Position numbers and translations under genes: made by a program | Shown here: positions 1-10,231 of the stretch, piece after piece | How positions within the stretch are numbered: the stretch's first letter is position 1 | Layout: every line of letters begins with the position of its first letter | Assembly (NCBI GenBank): GCA_015485335.1 | Contig: WFTT01000092.1 | Span: 1-64,000 of the forward strand | Length of the DNA: 64,000 nt | Direction of reading: 5' to 3' | DNA from: Robiginitomaculum sp. | Lineage (GTDB): Bacteria; Pseudomonadota; Alphaproteobacteria; Caulobacterales; Maricaulaceae | The notes under the pieces: generated by a model | The model's input: the letters and a program-made list of their open reading frames with translations, nothing else | Told to the model about the DNA's origin: nothing | The model's database searches: none

Positions 1-2355
1 GCGCCGACGACGCACGGGGCGTTTTGGTGTTTCATCAGATTCAGGCTTGGCATCGACCGTAACCGGTGCTGCTGTATCTTCCGCAGCGGCAGGTTCAGTC
101 TTTGCCTCTGCATCCCGAGCCTTGCGGCGACGGCGAACCGGGCGCTTGGGCTTGGTCTCATCGCTGGCCTCAGGGGTCTCGGTCGTTACCGGTTCCACAG
201 AGGGGTTCGCAGTATCCACAGCGGCATCCGCATTGGCAGTATCGCCATTGCTAGGCTTGCGCCGGCGGCGTCTGGGCTTGCTGGGGCTGTCGCTGGCTTT
301 GGCCACAGCAGCTTCGGCAGAGACGTTTTCTGCAGTTGCATTGGATTCAGCAGGGGTCTCGGCATCGTTTTGTACATTGGCTGTAGCTTCGGTATTGGCC
401 GCATTTTTACGGCGACCCCGGCCACCGCGTCTGCCGCGACGGCGTTTTTTAGGCATGTCTTCGGTGCTATCTGCACTTTTTTCTGGTGAGGAGGTAATGT
501 TTTCGGCCTCTTCTGCCGGTGCTGTTTCCGTACTTTCGGCACGTTGACGATGGCGTCCACGGCGGCCTTTTTCGGCTTCATCACTATCTTTGGATGATTT
601 CAGCATTCTGGCGGCTTTGGATTTATTTTTACGCCGTTCCAGGGTTTCAATTTCAAATTTTGGTGGATGCATGGCGGGGTCTGCATCAATGATCAGGCGC
701 AGGTCCAGATCGTTTTCCATATTGGCCAGGAACTCGCGCTTTTCATTCAACAGATAAAGCGCAACCTTGGTGGGAATGGTAAGGCGTGCCTTGGCAATCA
801 TACCCTTCATGGCTTCGCCTTCCAAGGCCTGCAGGGCAGACAGAGCCGCAGATTCCACAGAGCGAACCACCCCGATGCCGGCACAGGTCGGACAAACTTG
901 TGAGGAGCCTTCAATCACGCTGGCGCGGCGACGCTGGCGAGAAATTTCCATCAGGCCAAAACTGGAAATTCTACCCATTTGCACGCGGGCACGGTCGCGC
1001 TTTAGGGCGTCTTTCATGCGCTTTTCAACGGCACGTACGTTTTTGTTTTCATCCATGTCGATGAAATCAATGACCAGCAACCCGGCCAGATCGCGCAGAC
1101 GCATTTGCCGACAGGCTTCGTCCGCGGCCTCTAGATTGGTTTTTAAGGCAGTGGCTTCGATATTGCGTTCCTTGGTCGAGCGACCGGAGTTCACATCAAT
1201 GGCTACCAGGGCTTCGGTTTGGTGAATTACCAGATAACCACCGGATTTCAGGCGAACATTGGGGTCGTAAATGGCTTCCAGTTGCTCTTCGACCTGATGT
1301 TTGAGGAAAATGGGGAAGGGGCCTTTATACTGTTTTACCCGGGCGGCATGACTGGGCATCAGCATTTTCATAAAGTCATGGGCATCATGATAGGCCTGTT
1401 CGCCTTCAACATAGATGGCCTCGATATCTTTATCATACAGATCGCGTACGGCCCGTCTTACTAGGCCACCTTCTTCGTGAACCAGAGCCGGGGCCACAGA
1501 AGACAATGTATTTTCGCGAATAATGCTCCACAGGCGGCCCAGATATTCATAATCGCGCTTGATTTCTACCTTGGTACGTTTGGACCCGGCGGTGCGAATA
1601 ATCAGGCCAACCCCTTTGGGCAGATCCAGACTTTCGGTAACGGATTTCAGACGTTTACGATCTGAGGCATTGCTGATTTTACGGGAAATGCCACCGCCAC
1701 GGGCCGTGTTGGGCATCAATACGCAATAGCGACCGGCCAAAGACAAATAGGTGGTTAGGGCAGCGCCTTTATTACCGCGCTCTTCTTTTGAAACCTGGAC
1801 CAGCAAAACCTGTCCTGGTTTGATGACTTCCTGGATTTTATAGCGCCTTAATTCGCGTACCCGGCGACGGCGGCGGCGTTCGGCGGCCTCGGCTGCAATG
1901 GCGGCCTCTTCGGCGGCGTCGGTGTCTTCTTCCAGATCATCATGGCCATCTTCATCAAGATCAGCATCCATCTCATCTTCCAGATTGGCATCATCACTGT
2001 CGTCGACAACAGACTTTACATCCTGGGCGGCGGCTTCAGCGGCCTCGGCCGCCTCAGCGGCTTCTTCCTCTTCTTCTTCCAGCCGGATCAGTTCTTCACG
2101 ATCTTTGACCGGAATTTGATAATAATCGGGGTGAATTTCGTTAAAGGCCAAAAAGCCATGACGATTGCCGCCATAGTCAACGAAGGCGGCCTGAAGCGAA
2201 GCTTCAACACGGGTGATTTTGGCTAGGTAGATATTACCGCGAAGCTGTTTTTTGCTTTGCGATTCGAAATCAAATTCTTCTACTCGGTTTCCGTCTACCA
2301 CCGCGACCCGGGTCTGTTCCGGGTGTGCGGCGTCGATTAACATACGTTTGCTCAT
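1..2355 (-). CDS. rne: Ribonuclease E/G (Rne), C-terminus runs off the left window edge
   Basis: Reverse strand from CAT at 2353-2355 translates MSKRMLIDAAHPEQTRVAVVDGNRVEEFDFESQSKKQLRGNIYLAKITRVEASLQAAFVDYGGNRHGFLAFNEIHPDYYQIP..., the RNase E N-terminus with S1 domain; Arg-rich repetitive C-terminal tail near 1-600. Missing from the ORF track because it is open at the edge. Confidence 0.93.
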   Translation of the reverse strand, partial: MSKRMLIDAAHPEQTRVAVVDGNRVEEFDFESQSKKQLRGNIYLAKITRVEASLQAAFVDYGGNRHGFLAFNEIHPDYYQIPVKDREELIRLEEEEEEAAEAAEAAEAAAQDVKSVVDDSDDANLEDEMDADLDEDGHDDLEEDTDAAEEAAIAAEAAERRRRRRVRELRRYKIQEVIKPGQVLLVQVSKEERGNKGAALTTYLSLAGRYCVLMPNTARGGGISRKISNASDRKRLKSVTESLDLPKGVGLIIRTAGSKRTKVEIKRDYEYLGRLWSIIRENTLSSVAPALVHEEGGLVRRAVRDLYDKDIEAIYVEGEQAYHDAHDFMKMLMPSHAARVKQYKGPFPIFLKHQVEEQLEAIYDPNVRLKSGGYLVIHQTEALVAIDVNSGRSTKERNIEATALKTNLEAADEACRQMRLRDLAGLLVIDFIDMDENKNVRAVEKRMKDALKRDRARVQMGRISSFGLMEISRQRRRASVIEGSSQVCPTCAGIGVVRSVESAALSALQALEGEAMKGMIAKARLTIPTKVALYLLNEKREFLANMENDLDLRLIIDADPAMHPPKFEIETLERRKNKSKAARMLKSSKDSDEAEKGRRGRHRQRAESTETAPAEEAENITSSPEKSADSTEDMPKKRRRGRRGGRGRRKNAANTEATANVQNDAETPAESNATAENVSAEAAVAKASDSPSKPRRRRRKPSNGDTANADAAVDTANPSVEPVTTETPEASDETKPKRPVRRRRKARDAEAKTEPAAAEDTAAPVTVDAKPESDETPKRPVRRRR

Positions 2356-2766
2356 AAATTTTCTCATCTACACCTCTTCTGCGCCATAAGAGGCCAGAGG
2401 GTGTTGTTTCTGTGCGTATGCGCATCAAATTGCGCGCCGTCGGAGCGTTCTTTATGTGCGTAAAACGGTGCAGCAATGTGCGCATAGCGGGTAAATCCAA
2501 ATGGTGCCTTGTTGGCACCTTTGCGGTTAAGGGCAGCAGTCCATGCGCCCTGACGCGTTGTTCATTTGTCAAAGTGCGGTAATCCACACTTCGTACTTGT
2601 ACACCATGCACCAATGTCCTGATAAAGGGAAGTGCCATTATGGATACAAGACAGCGTCAACCAAACGTCAACGCAAATCATGTATTACACAATAAGACCA
2701 CAATATGTTAGGCCATGCTTTGATATGGTGACATATTTAAGGTCGGGTGAAAAAGGTGTAAAACGA

Positions 2767-4023
2767 ATGCACGGCATTTTGTTCAGGGTTCTTTATGGCA
2801 TAGGCACCATCATGTTGATGGCGTCACAGGTGTTCGCCAATCCCTCTGTCGCCGATGTCACCAAAGTGCGATTCAGTGGCAATACTGAACAAACTCGCAT
2901 CGTTATCGAAACCCGTCAGGAACTGGATTATCGCTGGTTCTCTCTGGCGCAGAACGGGTTGCGTCTCGTGTTGGATATGCCGGTGGTTAAATGGCAGATC
3001 GACGAAACTAAGAAACCTGTCCTTTCCGGCAGCGGCGAAGGCTATGGTGCGGTAAGCCGGTATCGGTTCGGGCAATACTCGCCAACCACGTCGCGACTGG
3101 TCTTTGACCTGCGCGAAGCTATGGAAGTGGAAAAGGACTTTTTCCTGAAACCGGCTACCAAGGGGGCACCTTATCGCCTGGTGCTGGACTTGCGAAAAAC
3201 AGATCCCATTACCTTTGCTGCGGAGGCCGGTTTTCGTGAACCCTTCACACCGCGCCCCGTTAATATCAGCTATGCATCCACCCCGAAGAACACTTCCGGG
3301 GTGCCGTCGCGTAAAAAATATTCCGGGCTGCGCCATGGGCGCAAAATTATTGTCATTGATGCCGGTCATGGTGGCAAAGACCCGGGGACAGTGGGTAAAC
3401 GCCAACGTGAAAAGAATGTGAACTTGCGGGCCGCCAAGGCGCTCAAGAAAATACTGGAAAAAAGAGGTAATTATACGGTCCGTTTGACTCGTTCTACGGA
3501 TGTTTATGTGCCTTTGGTGGACCGGGTTAAATTTGCGCGCAGCCAAGAAGCCGATCTGTTGATTTCCCTGCATTCTGATGCGGCGGCCAACACCAAGGCT
3601 CGTGGTGCCTCGGTATACACCCGTATTGAATGGGCCGGTAAGCGCACCAAGAAAGAGATCATGCGCGGTGATCGTTCGATCATAGGGGTCGACATCGCCA
3701 GCGCTCGCCCTGGCGTGGATGATATTTTGCTCAATCTGTCACAACGCCAGACCCAAAACGAATCGGCTATATTTGCTGAGATCCTGACCCCCAGACTGGC
3801 ACGGGTTGGTCCCATGCTGGCCAATTCACACCGCGATAAAAATCTGTTTGTGCTGTTGGCTCCGGATGTGCCTTCGGTGCTGATTGAAATGGGCTTTTTG
3901 TCTAATCGGTATGACGAGGCCAATCTTGGATCTGATCGATACATCCGCAAACTGATGTGGGCGGTTGGTGATTCTGTTGATGCGTATTTCAAACAATCTG
4001 CCAGGCTGCACGCGGCGCGGTGA
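2767..4023 (+). CDS. amiC: N-acetylmuramoyl-L-alanine amidase with N-terminal AMIN domain
   Basis: IIVIDAGHGGKDPGTVGKRQREKNVNLRAAKALKKIL, LISLHSDAAANTKARGASVYT and VLIEMGFLSNRYDE motifs of Amidase_3; signal peptide from the ATG at 2767. ORF track extends to 2632. Confidence 0.9.
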   Translation: MHGILFRVLYGIGTIMLMASQVFANPSVADVTKVRFSGNTEQTRIVIETRQELDYRWFSLAQNGLRLVLDMPVVKWQIDETKKPVLSGSGEGYGAVSRYRFGQYSPTTSRLVFDLREAMEVEKDFFLKPATKGAPYRLVLDLRKTDPITFAAEAGFREPFTPRPVNISYASTPKNTSGVPSRKKYSGLRHGRKIIVIDAGHGGKDPGTVGKRQREKNVNLRAAKALKKILEKRGNYTVRLTRSTDVYVPLVDRVKFARSQEADLLISLHSDAAANTKARGASVYTRIEWAGKRTKKEIMRGDRSIIGVDIASARPGVDDILLNLSQRQTQNESAIFAEILTPRLARVGPMLANSHRDKNLFVLLAPDVPSVLIEMGFLSNRYDEANLGSDRYIRKLMWAVGDSVDAYFKQSARLHAAR

Positions 4024-4164
4024 TTAATGACTTTGCGAAATCCAGTGCAGATCTTTACTATTGTGGTCGCCTTTTGATCACGCTCTTGCCATAATAACTC
4101 AGCATGTTTGGTAGGATGGTTGCCAAATAGCGATTGTATTTAATGGGATAGTACTTAACAGACC

Positions 4165-6618
4165 ATGCAATTGAAAACACTATGGTTTTGGGGTGCCCGA
4201 CTGTTTGGTCTGGGGGTCATTTTGCTGTTTGCCGGTTTTCTGGCAGTGACGGTGTATGTGATTCGTGTATCTGCAGACCTGCCCGGATATGAAGTTCTGG
4301 AGAATTATCAGCCCCCCGTGATGAGCCGGGTTCATGCGGGGGATGGTAAATTAATTGCAGAATATGCCCGTGAACACAGGGTGTTTGTGCCCCGTGCCGG
4401 CATTCCAGATTATGTGATCCAGGCGTTTATTTCTGCTGAGGACAAAAACTTCTATATCCATAATGGCCTGGATGTTCGCGGCATATTGCGGGCGATACTG
4501 GCCAATGTGAAAAACAAGATACAGGGGCGCCGACTGGAAGGGGCCTCTACACTGACTCAACAGGTGGCAGAAAACTTCCTGCTAAGCACGGATCAGCAAT
4601 TCAGCGCCAAAGTACGCAAAATGGTAATCGCTGTGCGTATGGAAAAGGTCTTTACCAAAGACAAGATTCTGGAGCTTTATCTAAACGAAATTTACCTGGG
4701 CAACCGCGCCTATGGGGTGGCCGCCGCCTCGCTCAACTATTTTGGCAAACCTTTGGATCAATTATCGCTGGCGCAAATCGCTTATCTGGCGGCCTTGCCC
4801 AAAGGGCCCGCAAACTATGACCCCATTCGTCACAAGGCACGGGCCGTGGCACGTCGCAACTGGGTGCTGGGGCGTATGGCCGCCAACGGCTATATTACTG
4901 AAGAGATGGCCGATGCGGCCAAGCAAGAAGACCTGATTGTATCCAAACGCCTGTCCGGGGCTACGTACCTGGCGGCTGAGTATTTTGTTGAGGAGGTCCG
5001 TCGCAAGGTCTTTTCCATGTATGGCGAAGACCAGCTTTATGACGGTGGACTCTCCATTCGTACCACCTTGGATACACGCCTGCAATTGGCGGCCCGCAAA
5101 GCTTTGCGGGCAGGGCTGGAGAATTATGACCGGCGTCACGGCTATCGTGGCCCGATTGCCAGACTGGAAGACCTGTCTGACTGGCAAAGCAAGTTAGCAG
5201 AGGTGAAAACCAAACCCGATATCAATAAAACCTGGCGCCCTGCCGTGGTACTGGAGACCACGCCTGAGGCAGCTCGTATAGGCTTGCTTTCAGGAGCCGA
5301 GGCCCAGATCCCGCTCAGCGCCTTGTCCTGGGCTAGAAAACCGCGGCCCGAGGCCAAGCTTGGCCCCAAAATCGAAAAGCCATCAGACGTGCTAAGCCAG
5401 GGTGATGTGGTTTATGTTGAACCCATTAAAGATACTGAGAACGATTATGATCTGCGCCAGCCACCAAAGGTGAATGGGGCGATTATGGCCATGGACCCGC
5501 ACACAGGGCGGGTGTTGGCGCTGGTTGGCGGCTACAGCTTTCAGCAAAGCCAGTTTGACCGTGTGGTACAGGCCTATCGGCAAATCGGCTCTGCCTTCAA
5601 ACCCTTTGTCTATGCCTCGGCTTTGGACCTTGGTTATACACCGGTCAGCCTGGTACTGGATGCACCATTCATTGCGGATGGCGGTAACCAGACACGGTTT
5701 TACAAACCCAGCAATTATGCCGAAGGGCGGTTTTATGGCCTTTCCACGCTACGCTTGGGCATTGAAAAATCACGTAATGTGATGACTGTTCGCCTTGCCC
5801 AACAGATTGGCATGGCCCCCATTGTGGATATTGGGGTGCGCACTGGTATTTATGATGAACTTTCCCCCGTATTGGCCATGGCTCTGGGGGCTGGAGAAAG
5901 TACGCCGTGGCGCATGGTTGGTGCCTATGCCAGTTTCATTAATGGTGGGAAAAAGGTCGAACCGACGATTATTGACCGGGTTCAGGACCGCAATGGTAAA
6001 ACGATTTATCGTTATGATCAGCGCGAATGCACCGGTTGTAATCCTGATAAGGAAACAAGTGCAACAGAGCTTGTAGAGCCGCATTTGCCTGATACGCGGC
6101 CTCAGGTGCTGGACCCGATTACGGCCTATCAGATCACCTCCATAATGGAAGGCGTGGTACAGCGCGGCACCGCCACGCGTCTGCGGGTTATCGGCAAGCC
6201 GGTTGCCGGCAAAACAGGAACCACCAACGACTATAAAGACGCATGGTTTATGGGCATGTCGCCAGACTTGGTTGTGGGGGTTTATGTGGGGTTTGATAAT
6301 CCGAAAACCCTTGGCCGCGGTGAAGCCGGCGGTCGGGTTGCCGCTCCTATTGCTCGTGATTTCCTGATTGATGCGCTTAAAAATGCACCCAATGCGCCGT
6401 TTCGTATTCCGGAAGGCGTGCGTCTGGTACGGGTGAATGGGCGCACGGGCGAGTTGGCTCGCCCCGGCGATCCAGGTGCGATATTGGAAGCCTTTCGTTC
6501 TGGTACAGAACCAAAACGCGGTGAAAAGGGTGTTCGCCTTGTGATAGGGCGGGGAAAACCCGGGGATGCCATAGTGGACCAGCCAGAGGAAGAAGATGAT
6601 CTGGGCGGCTTGTATTGA
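4165..6618 (+). CDS. mrcA: Penicillin-binding protein 1A (bifunctional transglycosylase/transpeptidase)
   Basis: GT51 motifs (EDKNFYIHNGLDVRGI, EGASTLTQQVAENFLL) and transpeptidase motifs (QIGSAFKPFVY, SRN, GKTGTTNDYKDAWF). Confidence 0.95.
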   Translation: MQLKTLWFWGARLFGLGVILLFAGFLAVTVYVIRVSADLPGYEVLENYQPPVMSRVHAGDGKLIAEYAREHRVFVPRAGIPDYVIQAFISAEDKNFYIHNGLDVRGILRAILANVKNKIQGRRLEGASTLTQQVAENFLLSTDQQFSAKVRKMVIAVRMEKVFTKDKILELYLNEIYLGNRAYGVAAASLNYFGKPLDQLSLAQIAYLAALPKGPANYDPIRHKARAVARRNWVLGRMAANGYITEEMADAAKQEDLIVSKRLSGATYLAAEYFVEEVRRKVFSMYGEDQLYDGGLSIRTTLDTRLQLAARKALRAGLENYDRRHGYRGPIARLEDLSDWQSKLAEVKTKPDINKTWRPAVVLETTPEAARIGLLSGAEAQIPLSALSWARKPRPEAKLGPKIEKPSDVLSQGDVVYVEPIKDTENDYDLRQPPKVNGAIMAMDPHTGRVLALVGGYSFQQSQFDRVVQAYRQIGSAFKPFVYASALDLGYTPVSLVLDAPFIADGGNQTRFYKPSNYAEGRFYGLSTLRLGIEKSRNVMTVRLAQQIGMAPIVDIGVRTGIYDELSPVLAMALGAGESTPWRMVGAYASFINGGKKVEPTIIDRVQDRNGKTIYRYDQRECTGCNPDKETSATELVEPHLPDTRPQVLDPITAYQITSIMEGVVQRGTATRLRVIGKPVAGKTGTTNDYKDAWFMGMSPDLVVGVYVGFDNPKTLGRGEAGGRVAAPIARDFLIDALKNAPNAPFRIPEGVRLVRVNGRTGELARPGDPGAILEAFRSGTEPKRGEKGVRLVIGRGKPGDAIVDQPEEEDDLGGLY

Positions 6619-6691
6619 TCCGGTGCTGTCGTTAAATCCATTGGTCTAAACTCATTAATGATTCAACGCCTTGTAACGGACGAAAACAGCC

Positions 6692-7814
6692 ATGCGCGCC
6701 GAACTGCAAACCCATGCCGATAACATCAAGCAGTCGATTGAGCTGCTGAGGAGGCGTCTTTGACTGGGATAGCGCTCAAAAACGTCTTGATGAATTAAAC
6801 GCAAGGGCCGAAGAGCCTGGCTTTTGGGATAGCCCAACCGCCGCACAAAAGCTGATGCGGGAACGCAATCGGCTGGAAAAAGCCATGGAAGACGTAATGT
6901 CAATCCAGAGAGATCTGGAAGATGCGGTTGAATTGGCGCAAATGGCCGAAGACGAAAATGATGAGGAACTGGAAGCCGAAGTGGCACAGTCCTTTGATGA
7001 GCTGGCCTTGCGCGCCCGTACCGCCGAACTGGAAGCGCTGTTGTCTGGCGAGGCTGATGCCAATGATGCTTTTATTGAGATTCACGCCGGAGCCGGAGGA
7101 ACAGAAAGCCAGGACTGGGCCTCTATGTTGCAACGCATGTATATGCGCTGGGCTGGGTCACGCGGCTATAAGGTCGAACTGATCGAAGAACAGGCTGGTG
7201 AAGAGGCCGGCATCAAATCCTGCACCATGCTGATCAAGGGCGATAATGCTTATGGCTGGGCTAAGACCGAATCAGGGGTGCACCGTCTGGTACGCATATC
7301 CCCTTATGATTCCAGCGCCCGTCGCCATACCAGTTTTGCCTCCGTATGGGTTTATCCTTTGGTGGATGATACCATCGATATTCAAATTGAAGACAAGGAT
7401 GTGCGTACCGACACATACCGTGCCAGCGGCGCCGGTGGTCAGCACATTAATAAAACCGACAGCGCCATTCGCCTTACCCACATTCCCACGGGCATTGTGG
7501 TGCAGTGTCAGAATGATCGCTCGCAACATAAAAACCGTGCCACCGCGTGGGACATGCTGCGCGCCAGACTGTACGAGCGTGAACTGGAAGAACGCGAGGC
7601 GGCGGCGCAGGCCGAGGCCGATTCCAAATCGGAAATCGGCTGGGGGCATCAAATCCGCTCTTATGTGTTACAGCCTTATCAGATGGTCAAGGATTTGCGC
7701 ACCAATGTGGAGACCTCCAATACCGGGGCGGTACTGGACGGGGATCTGGATGCCTTTATGGCGGCGGCCCTGTCACAACGGGTTGGCGGCGAGGACACGG
7801 CGACGGACGCATGA
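6692..7814 (+). CDS. prfB: Peptide chain release factor 2, with programmed +1 frameshift at CTT TGA C
   Basis: ATG at 6692 reads [23 protein letters not shown] then TGA (6761-6763); the +1 frame from 6762 continues [36 protein letters not shown]... AGGAGG at 6749-6754 sits 3 nt before [19 protein letters not shown] motif present. Confidence 0.96.
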
Positions 7815-8926
7815 TTAGCCGTTCGCGTCCGGCCATTTTCGTAACCAGCCCGGTTTTTCGCCAGCCAGCCTGGGGCAGCAATCACCCTTTGGCTATTCCG
7901 CGCCAAACCGCCATGCTGGATTTATGCGAAATGCTGGGCTGGATGCCGGCTGGTGATCTTCGTCCAACCCGGGCTGCCAGCGATCAAACCCTGCTGCGCT
8001 TTCACCATGCAGACTATCTGAGCGCGTTCAAAAAGGCCTGTAATGATGGCAAGGTCAGCCGTGATGTGCGTGAGCTCTATCATATTGGTACGATGGAAAA
8101 CCCCATATTTCCCGGCCTGTTCGAGCGCGCCGCCACCACCGTGGGCGGCTCTATACTAGCCGCAGAATGCGCCCTGAGGGGGGAAATCGCCTATCACCCA
8201 TCGGGGGGCACCCACCATGGACGGCCAGATAAAGCCAGCGGATTTTGTTATTTCAATGACCCGGTTTTTGCCATTCTGACGCTACTGGATGGTGGCATTG
8301 GTAAAGTGCTTTATGTGGATTTGGATGCCCATCATGGGGATGGGGTGCAAGACGCCTTTGCCAAGGATGCACGGGTGATGACCGTTTCCATTCATGAAGA
8401 AAACCGTTGGCCATATTCCGGGGCGCTTGATGACCGGGGGGCGGGTACCCATGCCCGTAATATTCCTGTGCCAAAAGGATTTAATGACAGCGAACTAGCT
8501 TATCTGATGGACGAGGCGGTCATGCCATTAGCGATCGACTTCCAACCAGAAGCCGTGGTCATCACTTGCGGCGCAGATGCCCTGTCTGGTGATCCGCTAT
8601 CGGGTATGGAACTGAGCAATGGGGCTCTCTGGCAGGCTGTGGAGGCACTTGTGGGGCTAAGCATGGTTTCGGTGGTGCTTGGCGGCGGCGGGTATAACCC
8701 ATGGACGGTGGCCCGGTGTTGGGCGGGCCTGTGGGGTGTGCTCAGTGGACGTGAATTACCCACGGTTCTGCCTCACAATATACAGGCAATGCTGCGCGGT
8801 CTGGAAAGCGATCTAGTGGATGAAGACGAGGTCGAACAAGCGTGGATCACGGTCTTGAAGGATGAACCCAATACAGGATTGGTGCGTGAACACATTAAAG
8901 TGAACGTCAAAGCAATACTGTCTTAA
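7811..8926 (+). CDS. Histone deacetylase family protein (acetoin utilisation / HDAC-like)
   Basis: [44 protein letters not shown] and [17 protein letters not shown] motifs; ATGA overlap with prfB. Confidence 0.9.
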   Translation: MISRSRPAIFVTSPVFRQPAWGSNHPLAIPRQTAMLDLCEMLGWMPAGDLRPTRAASDQTLLRFHHADYLSAFKKACNDGKVSRDVRELYHIGTMENPIFPGLFERAATTVGGSILAAECALRGEIAYHPSGGTHHGRPDKASGFCYFNDPVFAILTLLDGGIGKVLYVDLDAHHGDGVQDAFAKDARVMTVSIHEENRWPYSGALDDRGAGTHARNIPVPKGFNDSELAYLMDEAVMPLAIDFQPEAVVITCGADALSGDPLSGMELSNGALWQAVEALVGLSMVSVVLGGGGYNPWTVARCWAGLWGVLSGRELPTVLPHNIQAMLRGLESDLVDEDEVEQAWITVLKDEPNTGLVREHIKVNVKAILS

Positions 8927-10164
8927 AGCCCGCGTTTTTTCAATGCGCGTTCATTTTTGCCGATAAAATCGCGGGTGATCGGCACGTCATCCCTAAGGTG
9001 TGACAGGATCAGGTGGAAGTTCATATTGGTACCGTATTTAAAACCAAGGGCCACGCCGGTCAGATAAAACTCCCACATACGACAAAAGCGCTCATCATAG
9101 AGTTTCAACGCATCATCCCAGTGTGCCAAAAAGCGTTCCCGCCAATGCATGATGGTATAGTAATAATGCAGGCGCCAAACCTCGCAATCATCCACCCACA
9201 GGCCCACCCGTTCAACCGAGGCAAAGGCCTCGGATATGGAGGGGGAATAGCCGCCCGGGAAGATGTATTTTCGAATAAAGGCATTGGTGGTACCGGGCGG
9301 ATTTTGCCGTCCGATGGAATGGATCACCGCCCGCCCGCCTGGTTTCAGCAGCTTTTGTACCGAGCGGAAATACTCATCCAGATGTTGGGCGCCCACATGC
9401 TCGATCATACCCACCGAAACAATGCGATCGTATTTTTGCGACACTTCGCGATAATCCTGATATTCAAAACTGACCCGGTCGGTCAGCTTCATGTCTTCGG
9501 CGCGGGCATTGGCAACGCGCAATTGCTCTTTGGCCAGCGCAATGCCGGTGACTTTTACATCGGCAACCTGTGCCAGATACAGTCCCATGCCGCCCCAGCC
9601 ACAGCCGATATCCAGTACGCTCATGCCATCTTTAAGGTCCAGCTTGGCGGCAATGCGTCGTTTTTTGGCGATTTGTGCTTCTTCAAGCGTGTCCTTTTCC
9701 GGATTGATGAAATAACCACAGGAATATTGCATGTCGTCATCCAGAAACATGCGGTACAGCTCTTCGGTCAAATCGTAGTGATGCGAGGCATTTTCACGCG
9801 ATTTGGAAATCGGATTGAATTCGTGCAAACGCTTTAGGGATTTGCGTACCCGCCGCACCAGGTTTTGCACCGGATGCTTGGTCATGTTTTTGGTATTCAT
9901 CACCATCAGGGTTAGAAAATCCAACAGGTTCGCCCCATCTTCGAATGTCAGCGTGCCGTCCATATAGGCTTCTGCGGCGGCAATATCGGGCTTTAGCACC
10001 AAACGGTTATACAATTTTGGATCGCGGATATGGATGGTGACTTTTGGCTCGGCCGGTTGGCCGGCAAAGGTATGCAGCTTACCTCTGTGATCAATTACGC
10101 ACAGCGTTCCCTGTGAGATCAGTTTATTTAATAGTGTAGATAGTAAACGCATGTTTGGCCCCAT
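8923..10164 (-). CDS. cfa: Cyclopropane-fatty-acyl-phospholipid synthase
   Basis: SHHYDLTEELYRMFLDDDMQYSCGYF, VLDIGCGWGGMGLYLAQ, YDRIVSVGMIEHVGAQHLDEYF motifs. Confidence 0.93.
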   Translation of the reverse strand: MGPNMRLLSTLLNKLISQGTLCVIDHRGKLHTFAGQPAEPKVTIHIRDPKLYNRLVLKPDIAAAEAYMDGTLTFEDGANLLDFLTLMVMNTKNMTKHPVQNLVRRVRKSLKRLHEFNPISKSRENASHHYDLTEELYRMFLDDDMQYSCGYFINPEKDTLEEAQIAKKRRIAAKLDLKDGMSVLDIGCGWGGMGLYLAQVADVKVTGIALAKEQLRVANARAEDMKLTDRVSFEYQDYREVSQKYDRIVSVGMIEHVGAQHLDEYFRSVQKLLKPGGRAVIHSIGRQNPPGTTNAFIRKYIFPGGYSPSISEAFASVERVGLWVDDCEVWRLHYYYTIMHWRERFLAHWDDALKLYDERFCRMWEFYLTGVALGFKYGTNMNFHLILSHLRDDVPITRDFIGKNERALKKRGL

Positions 10165-10231
10165 TCGTCATTGCGCGGGCACTCTAAACGCACCCATACC
10201 ATTTGTGCAGGGGGGCACGCATTTGTGATGT

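Noticed and set aside
47-584. Ser/Ala- and Arg-rich ORFs on both strands at the left edge
   Set aside because: Products of the repetitive Arg-rich tail of rne on the minus strand.
2824-3573. 249-aa − strand ORF opposite the amidase gene
   Set aside because: Antisense to Amidase_3 motifs; shadow ORF.
9013-9837. 274-aa + strand ORF antisense to cfa
   Set aside because: Lies fully opposite a strongly supported cyclopropane synthase CDS; composition reads as shadow ORF.
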